DNA of 12,742 nucleotides, from assembly GCA_028288315.1 (NCBI GenBank), contig JAQBNY010000251.1, positions 1 to 12,742 on the forward strand. Reading direction: 5' to 3'. The notes below the pieces were generated by a model. That model made no database searches. It was given only the letters and a program-made list of their open reading frames with translations, and was not told the origin of the DNA. Origin of the DNA: Mucilaginibacter sp. Its GTDB lineage: Bacteria > Bacteroidota > Bacteroidia > Sphingobacteriales > Sphingobacteriaceae. The position numbers and the translations under genes are program-made. Of the stretch, positions 1 through 7,836 are shown in pieces. Position 1 is the first letter of the stretch; each line of letters opens with the position of its first letter.

Positions 1-13
1 TTTCAAAATTTAG

Positions 14-86
14 TGACCTGGGAGAGGATCGAACTCTCGACCCACTGATTAAGAGTCAGTTGCTCTACCGGCTGAGCTACCAAGTC
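14..86 (-). tRNA. tRNA-Lys (anticodon CUU)
   Basis: Read on the minus strand this folds into a complete 73-nt cloverleaf. The 7-bp acceptor stem runs from G1 at base 86 to C72 at base 15 and contains one G-U pair. The canonical T8-A9 and D-arm start follow it. The anticodon stem ACTGA/TCAGT closes the loop CTCTTAA, giving anticodon CUU at bases 53-51, which reads AAG (lysine). The T arm is GAGAG/CTCTC around TTCGATC. The discriminator is A73 at base 14. The following bases are CTA, so the 3' CCA must be added after transcription, as is usual in Bacteroidota. Confidence 0.97.
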
Positions 87-211
87 ATTATTTTTGTGGG
101 ATGGCAAATAAACGAAAATTATTTGAAGTGTAAAAGTACCATTTTAACCTAGTTCCAGTCCGTACTGAAAAAGACACCCTGCTTAATTTACCACAATGTT
201 AATGTAAAATT

Positions 212-239
212 TAAACGCCAGGCAATTGCCCGGCGTTTA
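212..239 (-). terminator. Rho-independent terminator of the lipoprotein gene
   Basis: An inverted repeat pairs TAAACGCC with GGCGTTTA. An A/C mismatch, three further GC pairs and an AATT loop complete the stem-loop. On the minus strand the stem is followed by a T-rich tail (AATTTTAC). It lies 38 bases after the stop codon of the lipoprotein gene, in the right orientation to end that transcript and insulate the tRNA gene downstream. Confidence 0.75.
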
Positions 240-276
240 TAAAAGTTTGCTATAATACCAACACTATGTTGTAATA

Positions 277-1368
277 TTAATTTGAAGCTGACATAAAAGT
301 TTTAGACAAAATTTTGTTTGCCCAGGTTGTATATTGGCTTGTCCACTTTAAAATGCCGTAACTTCTCTCTTGGGTACCTTTGTAAGGTTCATCAAATAAT
401 TGATAAACTATAGCCACTTTAACTTGTGGATTAGCTTTACATTTTGCAATAAACTTTGTAACAAATGCATTTTGATCAGTCTCATTAGTTGTAGTTGTGC
501 TGGTAGCTTTATATCTATAATTGAATTCAGTAAACCAAATAGGTTTAGTTGGAAACAGACTTGATAATTTTTTTGTAATATCTGGAATATAATATGGAGA
601 TTTTGCAGCAGGTGCTTCCATATCTGAATACCACTGATATGCCACCACATCAAACTTCACTCCATAGGACTCACACATTTTTAAAAAACCATAATGCAAC
701 CAACCGGCCCCAATCATAGTTTTCGCATCCGAATCTTTTGATTTAATGCCTTCATCCACGCCTTTTAAATAAGCAGCAACTACATTAAATTTAGCACGGT
801 TATAATCACTTGAATTTTGCCCGGTTTTATTAGGGTACAATAAACGTAGCTCCTGATCATTCCCAAGATTGTAATACGTAAAGTACTTTCCGTATTTAGC
901 TGCAAAGTTACTACCTAATGTTTTACCTAATTGATAAGACGTAGCTTCTGACTTAGAATAATCAAGTGTACGCAGGTAAAGCATGGGTAAAATCTTTACA
1001 CCGCCATTAGTTGCAGCTGACTGTAATGCTTCCAATAAACTGGATGAGGATGCCGTACCGTCAGATTTAGTTTGAATATTTAACCTGTACCATGTCATCC
1101 CCCTATCCTTTAACGCTTGAATTTGTTTTGCAGGACTTGTTGCCAGGTAAGGTGCATCGCCCATATGACCATTAATGCCCAACATTAAACCAGGTCCAGA
1201 CAAGTTAGAAGCTGGAGATGTAGCGGCCAATAATAAATCAGTGGATTGAACGGGAGCAGCCATCACTGCAGGTTCTGGTTGAAGGTTATCTTGTTTTGAA
1301 CAAGAGGAAAAGGTTACGCCGAGGACACACGCGAGTATCAACGACTTTTTGAAGTAGTTTTTGTGCAT
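277..1368 (-). CDS. Putative glycoside-hydrolase-like lipoprotein (TIM-barrel, clan GH-A-like)
   Basis: A 363-residue exported protein. The N-terminus has a basic start, a hydrophobic stretch and a lipobox FSSC with Cys23, so it should be a lipoprotein anchored in the cell envelope. Residues 55-355 read like a (beta/alpha)8 glycosidase. GINGHMGDAPY (64-74) opens the barrel and the next strand carries WYRLNIQT. YYNLGND (165-171) sits at the usual strand-4 acid/base position. VVAYQWY (241-247) fits strand 6, WFTEFNYR (278-285) places Glu281 as the likely nucleophile, and YQLFDEP (322-328) fits strand 8. The acid/base position appears to be Asp171 rather than the usual Glu of the GN-E motif. Clan-A families such as GH39, GH53 or GH128 are the nearest in style, but I cannot assign one, and the substrate is unknown. 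It is transcribed alone, with its own terminator and a long upstream gap. The start is fixed by the signal peptide. Confidence 0.7.
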   Translation of the reverse strand: MHKNYFKKSLILACVLGVTFSSCSKQDNLQPEPAVMAAPVQSTDLLLAATSPASNLSGPGLMLGINGHMGDAPYLATSPAKQIQALKDRGMTWYRLNIQTKSDGTASSSSLLEALQSAATNGGVKILPMLYLRTLDYSKSEATSYQLGKTLGSNFAAKYGKYFTYYNLGNDQELRLLYPNKTGQNSSDYNRAKFNVVAAYLKGVDEGIKSKDSDAKTMIGAGWLHYGFLKMCESYGVKFDVVAYQWYSDMEAPAAKSPYYIPDITKKLSSLFPTKPIWFTEFNYRYKATSTTTTNETDQNAFVTKFIAKCKANPQVKVAIVYQLFDEPYKGTQERSYGILKWTSQYTTWANKILSKTFMSASN

Positions 1369-1629
1369 AATTTCTGTTAATAGTTGTCCTAGTAACGACT
1401 ATTGTATCAAGAATGTTGCATATAACAGAAATAAAAAATCAAATTAATTTAAAAAATTGCTTATAAAGAACATTTTATTGTAAAAAAGTTCACATATTTT
1501 TACCAATATTTTATTAATTAAACCACTCAAAACAAATAACTTAGAAATATGTATTCATAAATTGATGTGCTATAGATGGGAAACCTAAATTATTTTGTGA
1601 TTTTTTCAGATGCGCTTCAAGCAAGCGTT

Positions 1630-1752
1630 TTTTTAATGCGTACACAAAGCAAAACAACGATGCCTAAATAATTAAGCAGTTTGTTTATTAAAATTCTCTC
1701 ATAATGAGAGAATTACCAGTTGCATACGACGCTTTTCAGTACGCATTAAAAA
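1630..1752. repeat. 123-bp element with perfect 14-bp terminal inverted repeats
   Basis: TTTTTAATGCGTAC at 1630-1643 is the exact reverse complement of GTACGCATTAAAAA at 1739-1752. Pairing continues imperfectly inward: AAAGC followed by CGATGC on the left matches AAAAGCG followed by CGTATGC, read in complement, on the right. A second perfect hairpin (1692-1714) sits inside. The whole could form a long cruciform or RNA hairpin, or be a small MITE-like insertion. I see no target-site duplication at its edges and no coding capacity. It lies 64 bases after the alpha-galactosidase stop codon. Confidence 0.6.
1692..1714 (-). terminator. Perfect 10-bp hairpin, possible terminator of the alpha-galactosidase gene
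   Basis: AATTCTCTCA and TGAGAGAATT are perfect inverted repeats around the 3-base loop TAA. On the minus strand the stem runs into TTTTAATAAAC, a short T tract, about 100 bases after the alpha-galactosidase stop codon. The stem is only 30% GC, so it would be a weak terminator. It may instead be the central stem of the larger inverted-repeat element around it. Confidence 0.4.
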
Positions 1753-1769
1753 CCAATGACACTTGTAAC

Positions 1770-1779
1770 AAAGCGCTTT
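1770..1779. promoter_or_regulatory. Palindrome AAAGCGCTTT, LacI/CcpA-family operator-like
   Basis: A perfect 10-bp palindrome identical to the core of many LacI/GalR-family and CcpA (cre) operators, centred on GC. It sits 38 bases beyond the alpha-galactosidase stop codon and about 400 bases before the lipoprotein start. A second GCGCTT half-site is at 1612-1617. LacI-type regulators of sugar genes do occur in Bacteroidota, but none is encoded here, and the position is unusual for a promoter operator. Functional assignment is weak. Confidence 0.2.
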
Positions 1780-1816
1780 AAATCAATATTAAACTACTTG
1801 TGAGGCGGTTTTTGGA

Positions 1817-4021
1817 TTATCTCACTTCATCAATTTTGAGTACAACACTCGTTCTGCCTGCATGTACCTGTGGGTTAAAGCCTATCTTCATCAGAAAATC
1901 ACCACTGTAAGTTTTATTTCCATCGATGTTTGTTTTGCTGCCCGGATACAGATTAATCTCTCTTATCCGGTAATTCTTAGCGGCATCTAATCCTTTTAAT
2001 GGTATAGGTACTCTGCTTTTTTCGTCATAACGGTTATTAACGAGGTAATTGAACATAATGCCCGATGACTTAGCCTCATCAATGTACATGACTGAGGCCA
2101 CACTACCCTCCCGCGGATTAGCTAAGCGGTATTGGTCGCCTTGCCATATAACTTGCTTAAATGAATTATAGTTTTTTATAGCATCCTGGCAATATTGAAG
2201 ATCAGTAGCACTTAGTTTGCTTACCACAATATCAAAGCCCAGTTTGCCCATCATAGCTACGTCTGTACGATATTTAATAGGTTGTTTGCCCCAATCAGTA
2301 ACATGGTTTGAACTGGTTATAGCAGGGTAAAAATACGAGTACTCCCACTGCATAAAAATGCGTTCGAGCGGGTCAGTATTATCACTTGGCCAAAACTCGG
2401 TAAAGTATTGCAAAGCGGCAGAGTCTACCCTACCGCCACCACCCGAACATAGCATCATAGGTACAGTTGGATATTTGGCCCTTATACGCTCAAGCACCTT
2501 GTATAAACCACGTACATACTCTACATAAAACTGAGACTGATTCTTTCCTAAATGGGCCGAGTAGGCATTATAAATCACCGCGTTACAATCCCATTTAATA
2601 TAGGCAAGTGTCGGGTTCTTAGTAAACAAATTATCAATAATACCATATACAAAGTCCTGAACCTTAGGATTGCTTAGGTCAAGTACGAGTTGATTGCGGA
2701 AATAATATTCTTCGCGTTTAGGCTGTTTAATTACCCAGTCGGGATGTTTTTCATATAATTCGCTTTTAGGGCTAACCATTTCGGGCTCCACCCATATACC
2801 AAATTTTACTTCGTTTTGCTGTGCTTCCTTTATCAATGATGCTATGCCATTAGGCAGTTTTTGCTTATTTTCCTCCCAATCGCCCAGGCCGGTATGATCG
2901 CTGTTGCGCGGATACTTATTGGCAAACCAGCCATCATCCAGTAAAAAAAGGTCTACTCCCAGCTTCTTAGTATCTTTTAATAATTCGGCAAGCTTGCTTT
3001 CATTAAAATCAAAATAAGTTGATTCCCAGTTATTTAACAAAGTTACCCTTGAGCCTTTACCATCTAATATCTTATAATTTCGCGCCCAACTTTGCAATTT
3101 CCTACTGGCATCGCCCTTACCGTGGGTGCTAAAGGTGTACCAAAAAGCAGGTGTTGCAAATTCTACATTTGGTTTTAGCTCATAAGGCGAAGCATAGTTA
3201 TTAATGCCCGATATAATTCGCAAATTATCTTGCGGATCAAGTTCCATATCTGTACGAAAGTTACCGCTCCACTCTAGCCCACCATATAATACGCTGCCTT
3301 CGTCTTCAGTCGCCGGTTTATTCAATGATATCATAAATACCGATGGCTGAAACAGATTGGCGCGCGTACCAAGCTTAGTATCAAGTGTTTTAATGCCGTG
3401 GGTAAGCTTGCTTTCTTCGGGTTGCATCTCTTTGGCCCAATCTCCGTGGTATTGTGTTAACCAAAAATCTTTTGCCTGTATGTGCAGATTAGCAGATGCG
3501 AATTTCTGCAAAGTAACATTCCCTTTTTCATGATGCTTAATAACGCTCCACTGCTCTACCACATCATTTTTATAATATGCTTTGTAATAAAGAGTTACCT
3601 CAAAATTATATACCACATCCTTTAACACAATGCTTAATAACGATACGCCATCGCTGATCTTTTTTACATCATGACTCACATATTTCAGATCGAGCGAGTT
3701 GTTGCCATCGGTATGAGTAACTGAAATTGCAGGCTCAACTAAATTACGTGAACCTGCCGGTGTATAAGCCGAGTTAAACAAACCTGTATAATCTTCAGAT
3801 TGTTTATATATACCGGGTATCTGACTGTATTCCTGTGTGTTATTTAATTTTTTTCCAAAATAAATAATGTTCAGATCCTTGTTTTTGGCTACCTGTAAAA
3901 CCATAGCATTGTTGCTGGTTTCTACCGGAATAACTGTTTGTGCTTTTAAATTTACAGAGCCTGCTAAGATGCCTGCAGCGCATAGTACAGCTAATTTGTA
4001 CCCGGGTATTTTTATCTTCAT
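1817..4021 (-). CDS. Secreted GH36 alpha-galactosidase
   Basis: Hydrolyses terminal alpha-galactosyl residues from oligo- or polysaccharides (raffinose-type sugars, galactomannan side chains) by a retaining mechanism. The chosen 734-residue form begins with a signal peptide MKIKIPGYKLAVLCAAGI and likely cleavage after NLKA (Ala27), so the enzyme acts in the periplasm or at the cell surface. The order is an N-terminal beta-sandwich (about 30-310), a TIM barrel and a C-terminal beta domain. Family motifs are LDDGWF with Asp362-Asp363, IWVEPEMVSP, and YIKWDCN with nucleophile Asp478. The substrate loop is CSGGGGR, and FWPSDNTDP carries the acid/base Asp547. Length is normal for GH36. The frame stays open to an ATG at 4084, but that would put 21 polar residues before the signal peptide, so the ATG at 4021 is preferred. 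It is divergent from the SNF2 gene and separated by 448 bp from the next minus-strand gene, so probably monocistronic. Confidence 0.93.
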   Translation of the reverse strand: MKIKIPGYKLAVLCAAGILAGSVNLKAQTVIPVETSNNAMVLQVAKNKDLNIIYFGKKLNNTQEYSQIPGIYKQSEDYTGLFNSAYTPAGSRNLVEPAISVTHTDGNNSLDLKYVSHDVKKISDGVSLLSIVLKDVVYNFEVTLYYKAYYKNDVVEQWSVIKHHEKGNVTLQKFASANLHIQAKDFWLTQYHGDWAKEMQPEESKLTHGIKTLDTKLGTRANLFQPSVFMISLNKPATEDEGSVLYGGLEWSGNFRTDMELDPQDNLRIISGINNYASPYELKPNVEFATPAFWYTFSTHGKGDASRKLQSWARNYKILDGKGSRVTLLNNWESTYFDFNESKLAELLKDTKKLGVDLFLLDDGWFANKYPRNSDHTGLGDWEENKQKLPNGIASLIKEAQQNEVKFGIWVEPEMVSPKSELYEKHPDWVIKQPKREEYYFRNQLVLDLSNPKVQDFVYGIIDNLFTKNPTLAYIKWDCNAVIYNAYSAHLGKNQSQFYVEYVRGLYKVLERIRAKYPTVPMMLCSGGGGRVDSAALQYFTEFWPSDNTDPLERIFMQWEYSYFYPAITSSNHVTDWGKQPIKYRTDVAMMGKLGFDIVVSKLSATDLQYCQDAIKNYNSFKQVIWQGDQYRLANPREGSVASVMYIDEAKSSGIMFNYLVNNRYDEKSRVPIPLKGLDAAKNYRIREINLYPGSKTNIDGNKTYSGDFLMKIGFNPQVHAGRTSVVLKIDEVR

Positions 4022-4071
4022 AATTAGAATTTTATTGTGATGGCTTGTATCGAGATAAATTGGTTTACCCC

Positions 4072-4079
4072 CAAATATG
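4072..4079 (-). promoter_or_regulatory. Candidate -7 element of the alpha-galactosidase gene
   Basis: The minus strand reads CATATTTG, matching 7 of 8 positions of the Bacteroidota -7 box TAnnTTTG. It lies 50 bases before the ATG at 4021 but inside the longer open frame that begins at 4084, which would favour the shorter protein. I see no convincing -33 TTTG at the right distance. The 88-bp spacer must also carry the SNF2 promoter, for which no good match was seen. Confidence 0.25.
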
Positions 4080-4109
4080 CGCAAATTCAGCTAAAAAAGA
4101 TACAGTTCC

Positions 4110-7100
4110 ATGTCGAAAAGATACGGATTTATGCAAAATACAGGCAGATTTTTGCATTATTGTGCGGATATTAGCAGCAGTATATTTTTAGTGAGTAACG
4201 AAATCGGCAATCTTTCAAACCATACTTTTATTTTAAAGGATTTTCCTTTTGATAATATTACCGAGGTTGCCATTGCGCAACATGCTTCTGTAGGCATCTA
4301 TTTTGATACCGCATCTTACCAGCACATTATTCCCCGTTTTTTAGAACTCAACCAGGGGACATTTACACATGAGTATGGCAACATAAATTTCCCGGAGGTT
4401 ACCGTGGTACAACATGGTAACCAGTTGATGCTCACCTGCAATTGCAATGCTATACCCGGCAAGCTATGTGAACACGAGGCGCTGGTACTTGCGGCCATTG
4501 TAAAACGGGACGACCTTAGCATCTTTTTTAACACGAAGCTTCGTCACCAAAAATTGAAGAAAGCAGCGCTGGATTATGGCCTGGAAAACGAACCCGATCT
4601 TGATAGCTTCTTTAATATCAAACATGAGAATAAAAAGGTAACTATCACTCCTTCGTTGTCATCGCTTATACCGGTTACCAAAGAAAGCTTGTTTGATCTT
4701 AATCAGCAGGTTGCACCTGCAGCCTTAACTCCTATTAATCAACCGGTTGACGATACCGACAAGGTAACCTGTGTGGTTTTAAAACAGCACAAGTACTACA
4801 AATACCTGTTTATTGATCTGTATTCGGCACAAACCACTAAAGATGGTAAGATAAAAAACCCGCTATCGCCTCTAAACCCGCTGGACATGATCTGGGGAAC
4901 GGATGATCATCAGCAGTTGAAGTTTTATACCGGCATAAATAAATTTCAAAACCATTTAAATTCCAAACGTTTAGAGGCGGATTTAACAGCTTTACGGGCT
5001 ATTGTTAAAAACCCGCTTGGTTATAGGTTTTATTACCATAACAACAAGGCATCTGAAAACATTACGGCCAATTCTGTTGTGCCGGTTAAAGTAAGCCTGC
5101 TCCCTCCTGCTATCAGCCTGGCTGTAAATACACAGGGGCAATTCTATGAGTTGGCAGGCAATTTAAAAATTGGTAACATAAACTATGCTTTAAAGGATTT
5201 AAGTATCAGGTTTACCTACTTTGTTTTACTGAACGATACGCTGTACCTGGCAGATAACTTGCAGACCCTGGGCTTAATTGATATTTTAAGAAAACGACCC
5301 GACAATTTACTCATCCATCAATCTAAGTTTAAGGAGTTTAAAGCACAGCTGTTAACGCAGTTAGAAGACAGGATAAGCGTTGATTATAAGCACATTAAAC
5401 CAGCTACTCCTGCGCAACTACAACAGCAGGGTTTTACTGCCGAAACGGAAAAGATAATTTACCTGTCGGATTTTGGGAGCCATGTAATGATTATCCCTGT
5501 AATGCGATATGGCGAAACCGAGATCTCTGTACGTACCAAAAGGCAAATTTACAGCATCGACAAAAAAGGAAAAGAATTTTTGGTACAGCGTAATGACGAG
5601 GCTGAACTGGAATTTACAGCTTTACTGGTAAAACAACACGCTCAATTTTTAGAACAGCTGGAAGACGACCTGCATTACTTTTACCTGCATAAAAGGCATT
5701 TTTTAAATGAAGACTGGTTTTTAGATGTATTTGACGAATGGCAGTGCAATGGTATAACTATATTAGGCTTTAACGAGCTGGAGGGTAATAAACTTAACCC
5801 AAATAAAGTAAAAATCACTATACGGGTATTAAGCGGAATTAACTGGTTCAACTCGGATATTAATGTGCGTTACGGGCGCAAAAAAGCGGCCTTAAAACAG
5901 GTATACAAGGCTGTACGCAATAAGAGCAAGTATGTTCAGCTAGATGATGGCACTTTAGGCATTTTACCTGCCGAATGGATTGAAAAGTTCACCAGGTATT
6001 TCAACTCCGGTGAAATTGCGGACGATAGTATTTTACGCACCCCAAAAACCAACTACGCCACCATTGAAGAATTATATGATGATGAGGTGCTGGATGAGGA
6101 AGTAAAAAGAGAAATAAGCAGCTATCATGAGAAGTTCGCAAATTTTGAGTCGGTGAAAGATGTTGCCATACCGGCAGACCTTAAAGCTACCCTACGCCCT
6201 TACCAGCAGCAAGGGTTAAACTGGCTTAACTTTTTAGATGATTTTAACTTTGGTGGCTGCCTGGCAGACGATATGGGCTTGGGTAAAACCATGCAGATCA
6301 TCGCTTTTATACTATCGCAACGTAACAAGGTTACACATAACACCAACCTGTTAGTAGTGCCTACTTCGCTTATTTTTAATTGGCAGCAGGAGGTACAAAA
6401 GTTTGCGCCATCCATCAGGATACATACTATTTATGGTGCCGACCGGATAAAAAGCACCGGTGGTTTTGATGAATATGAGATTATCCTCACCTCCTACGGT
6501 AAACTGCTTGCTGATATTAACTTTATAAAAGCATACCAGTTCAATTATGTTTTTTTGGATGAGTCGCAGAACATTAAAAACCCCGATTCACAACGGTACA
6601 AGTCGGTACGGCTATTAAAATCGCGCAATAAAATTGTGATAACCGGCACCCCTATTGAGAATAATACTTTCGACCTTTATGGCCAACTTTCCTTTGCCTG
6701 CCCTGGCTTGTTGGGAACACGGCAATACTTCAGGGATATTTACTCGGTACCTATTGATAAATTTAAGAGTAACAAGCGCGCAGCCGAGCTGCAAAATAAG
6801 ATAAAACCGTTTATACTGAGGCGAACCAAACAACAAGTAGCGGCAGAACTGCCCGATAAAACTGAAATGGTACTGTACTGCGAAATGCAGGAACAGCAGC
6901 GCCATATCTATAATGCCTACGAAAAGGAGTTCCGTGAGTATATATCAGCTACAACAGATGATGAGCTAAAGAAAACCCCAATGAACGTGCTGAAAGGATT
7001 AACCAAGTTAAGGCAGATATGCAACTCTCCTATGTTGTTGGCGGGTGAAAAACCACCCGGCAGCGAATCGGCTAAAATTGACATGCTGCTTGAGCAGATA

Positions 7101-7571
7101 GAAGGTAAATCGCCACAGCATAAGATCCTTATCTTCTCTCAATTTGTGTCGATGCTTGAACTCATCAAAAAGGAATTGATTGCCAAAAAGATAGAGTATT
7201 GCATGCTTACCGGCAACACCCGCAACCGTGAGGGTATTGTAAACGAGTTTCAAAATAATGCTTCTATAAGAGTTTTCCTTATCAGTATTAAGGCGGGTGG
7301 CACCGGCTTAAATTTAACCGAAGCAGACTATGTTTACATTGTTGACCCATGGTGGAACCCGGCTGTTGAGAACCAGGCTATTGACCGCTCGCACCGCATT
7401 GGGCAAAATAAAAATGTGGTAGCTGTAAGGTTGATCTGTCCCGGTACGGTTGAGGAGAAAATTATGCTGATGCAGGATTCTAAAAAAGAGCTGGTAAATA
7501 ATCTCATCAAAACAGATACATCGTTCCTGCAATCTCTTTCAAAAAGCGATCTGTTAAACATGCTTAGATAA
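4110..7571 (+). CDS. SWIM zinc-finger SNF2-family DEAD/DEAH-type ATPase (helicase-like)
   Basis: A 1153-residue Swi2/Snf2 ATPase, expected to be cytoplasmic and to move along or remodel protein-DNA or RNA polymerase complexes (RapA is a bacterial relative by fold). Near the N-terminus is a SWIM zinc finger, CxCx7CxH, with Cys110, Cys112, Cys120 and His122. A long bacterial-type region (about 150-680) follows. The first RecA-like lobe begins at LRPYQQQGLNWL, with Walker A DDMGLGKT (Lys726), Walker B DESQ (817-820) in place of the common DEAH/DEAQ, and motif III TGTP (845-848). The second lobe has ILIFSQF (motif IV), AGGTGLNL (1062-1069, motif V) and IDRSHRIGQ (1091-1099, arginine-finger motif VI). 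All motifs look intact. An acidic stretch (DDEVLDEEV) precedes the ATPase. The ATG follows an A-rich leader. No defence or modification partner is adjacent, so a housekeeping role is most likely. Confidence 0.93.
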   Translation: MSKRYGFMQNTGRFLHYCADISSSIFLVSNEIGNLSNHTFILKDFPFDNITEVAIAQHASVGIYFDTASYQHIIPRFLELNQGTFTHEYGNINFPEVTVVQHGNQLMLTCNCNAIPGKLCEHEALVLAAIVKRDDLSIFFNTKLRHQKLKKAALDYGLENEPDLDSFFNIKHENKKVTITPSLSSLIPVTKESLFDLNQQVAPAALTPINQPVDDTDKVTCVVLKQHKYYKYLFIDLYSAQTTKDGKIKNPLSPLNPLDMIWGTDDHQQLKFYTGINKFQNHLNSKRLEADLTALRAIVKNPLGYRFYYHNNKASENITANSVVPVKVSLLPPAISLAVNTQGQFYELAGNLKIGNINYALKDLSIRFTYFVLLNDTLYLADNLQTLGLIDILRKRPDNLLIHQSKFKEFKAQLLTQLEDRISVDYKHIKPATPAQLQQQGFTAETEKIIYLSDFGSHVMIIPVMRYGETEISVRTKRQIYSIDKKGKEFLVQRNDEAELEFTALLVKQHAQFLEQLEDDLHYFYLHKRHFLNEDWFLDVFDEWQCNGITILGFNELEGNKLNPNKVKITIRVLSGINWFNSDINVRYGRKKAALKQVYKAVRNKSKYVQLDDGTLGILPAEWIEKFTRYFNSGEIADDSILRTPKTNYATIEELYDDEVLDEEVKREISSYHEKFANFESVKDVAIPADLKATLRPYQQQGLNWLNFLDDFNFGGCLADDMGLGKTMQIIAFILSQRNKVTHNTNLLVVPTSLIFNWQQEVQKFAPSIRIHTIYGADRIKSTGGFDEYEIILTSYGKLLADINFIKAYQFNYVFLDESQNIKNPDSQRYKSVRLLKSRNKIVITGTPIENNTFDLYGQLSFACPGLLGTRQYFRDIYSVPIDKFKSNKRAAELQNKIKPFILRRTKQQVAAELPDKTEMVLYCEMQEQQRHIYNAYEKEFREYISATTDDELKKTPMNVLKGLTKLRQICNSPMLLAGEKPPGSESAKIDMLLEQIEGKSPQHKILIFSQFVSMLELIKKELIAKKIEYCMLTGNTRNREGIVNEFQNNASIRVFLISIKAGGTGLNLTEADYVYIVDPWWNPAVENQAIDRSHRIGQNKNVVAVRLICPGTVEEKIMLMQDSKKELVNNLIKTDTSFLQSLSKSDLLNMLR

Positions 7572-7595
7572 AGCTATTGCCGGTAGTAAATTTCA

Positions 7596-7619
7596 GTCGC
7601 TCGGCTCCTGCCGAGTGGC
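7596..7619 (+). repeat. Stable GC-rich stem-loop after the SNF2 gene
   Basis: A 10-bp stem including two G-U pairs, with perfect core CTCGGC/GCCGAG and loop TCCT, starts 25 bases after the SNF2 stop codon. No T tract follows (AACTATTATAA), so it is not a classic terminator, although it could stabilise or end the SNF2 mRNA. It is the first of three GC-rich hairpins in this spacer. Confidence 0.6.
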
Positions 7620-7728
7620 AACTATTATAAGGCCTCCGGCCGCTTCCTCGAATAAAATTGCTTAGATGCTACGGCGAGACGCTGGATAATAACCATTTCT
7701 CGGCTAAAGCCGGGCGAGAGCGGGATAG
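7596..7728. repeat. GC-rich structured intergenic element, probable dispersed repeat
   Basis: Within an otherwise AT-rich 265-bp spacer this stretch packs GC-rich hairpins: the stem at 7596-7619, GGCC-TCC-GGCC at 7631-7641, and CGGC-TAAA-GCCG at 7701-7712. The left arm CGCTCGGCT (7598-7606) also pairs, with one mismatch, with AGCCGGGCG (7708-7716). GGCGAGA occurs at 7673-7679 and again at 7713-7719, each followed within a few bases by GGATA, a near-direct repeat 40 bp apart. There is no open frame worth calling. The composition and repeated palindromes resemble REP/BIME-type or decayed mobile intergenic repeats, but copy number cannot be seen from one window. Confidence 0.5.
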
Positions 7729-7750
7729 TATCATAAAAAACTTAATCAAA

Positions 7751-7777
7751 TTGTACAGTTGATTATACATATATTTG
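7751..7777 (+). promoter_or_regulatory. Candidate Bacteroidota-type promoter of the hybrid kinase gene
   Basis: TATATTTG at 7770-7777 is an exact match to the Bacteroidota -7 consensus TAnnTTTG. AATTG ending at 7753 is a partial -33 element, with a 16-base spacer, slightly shorter than usual. Transcription would begin near 7784, giving a leader of about 50 bases before the ATG at 7837. This supports independent transcription from the SNF2 gene. Confidence 0.45.
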
Positions 7778-7836
7778 ACATCAAAACACTCTTTATAATT
7801 GTTTAACTGATGTATTCAATTGTCTCCTATTAATTA

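Larger units (their letters stand above)
1369..1816. other. 448-bp gap with inverted repeats between the lipoprotein and alpha-galactosidase genes
   Basis: I find no convincing gene here. The part next to the lipoprotein gene (1369-1620) is very AT-rich and should hold that gene's minus-strand promoter. The best -7 match is TTAATTTG (minus strand, bases 1447-1440, 7 of 8 to TAnnTTTG), about 70 bases before the start codon, but I see no clear -33 partner. The part next to the alpha-galactosidase gene holds a 14-bp inverted repeat with a nested hairpin (1630-1752) and the palindrome AAAGCGCTTT (1770-1779), listed separately. Confidence 0.6.

Noticed and set aside
105..138. Promoter-like boxes (TTTATTTG and TACTTTTA, minus strand) before tRNA-Lys
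   Set aside because: Each matches 7 of 8 consensus positions but neither has a convincing -33 partner, and such matches are frequent in AT-rich DNA.
1630..1752. Integron attC site
   Set aside because: The inverted repeat lacks the conserved R-box core sequences and there is no integrase or cassette array.
4022..4084. Upstream ATG extending the alpha-galactosidase by 21 residues
   Set aside because: The extension places polar residues before a good signal peptide and would overlap the best candidate -7 box; the ATG at 4021 directly starts the signal peptide.
4110..7571. SNF2 ATPase as part of a DISARM-like or other defence island
   Set aside because: No methyltransferase, nuclease, PLD or phage-related gene is adjacent; neighbours are glycosidases and a kinase.
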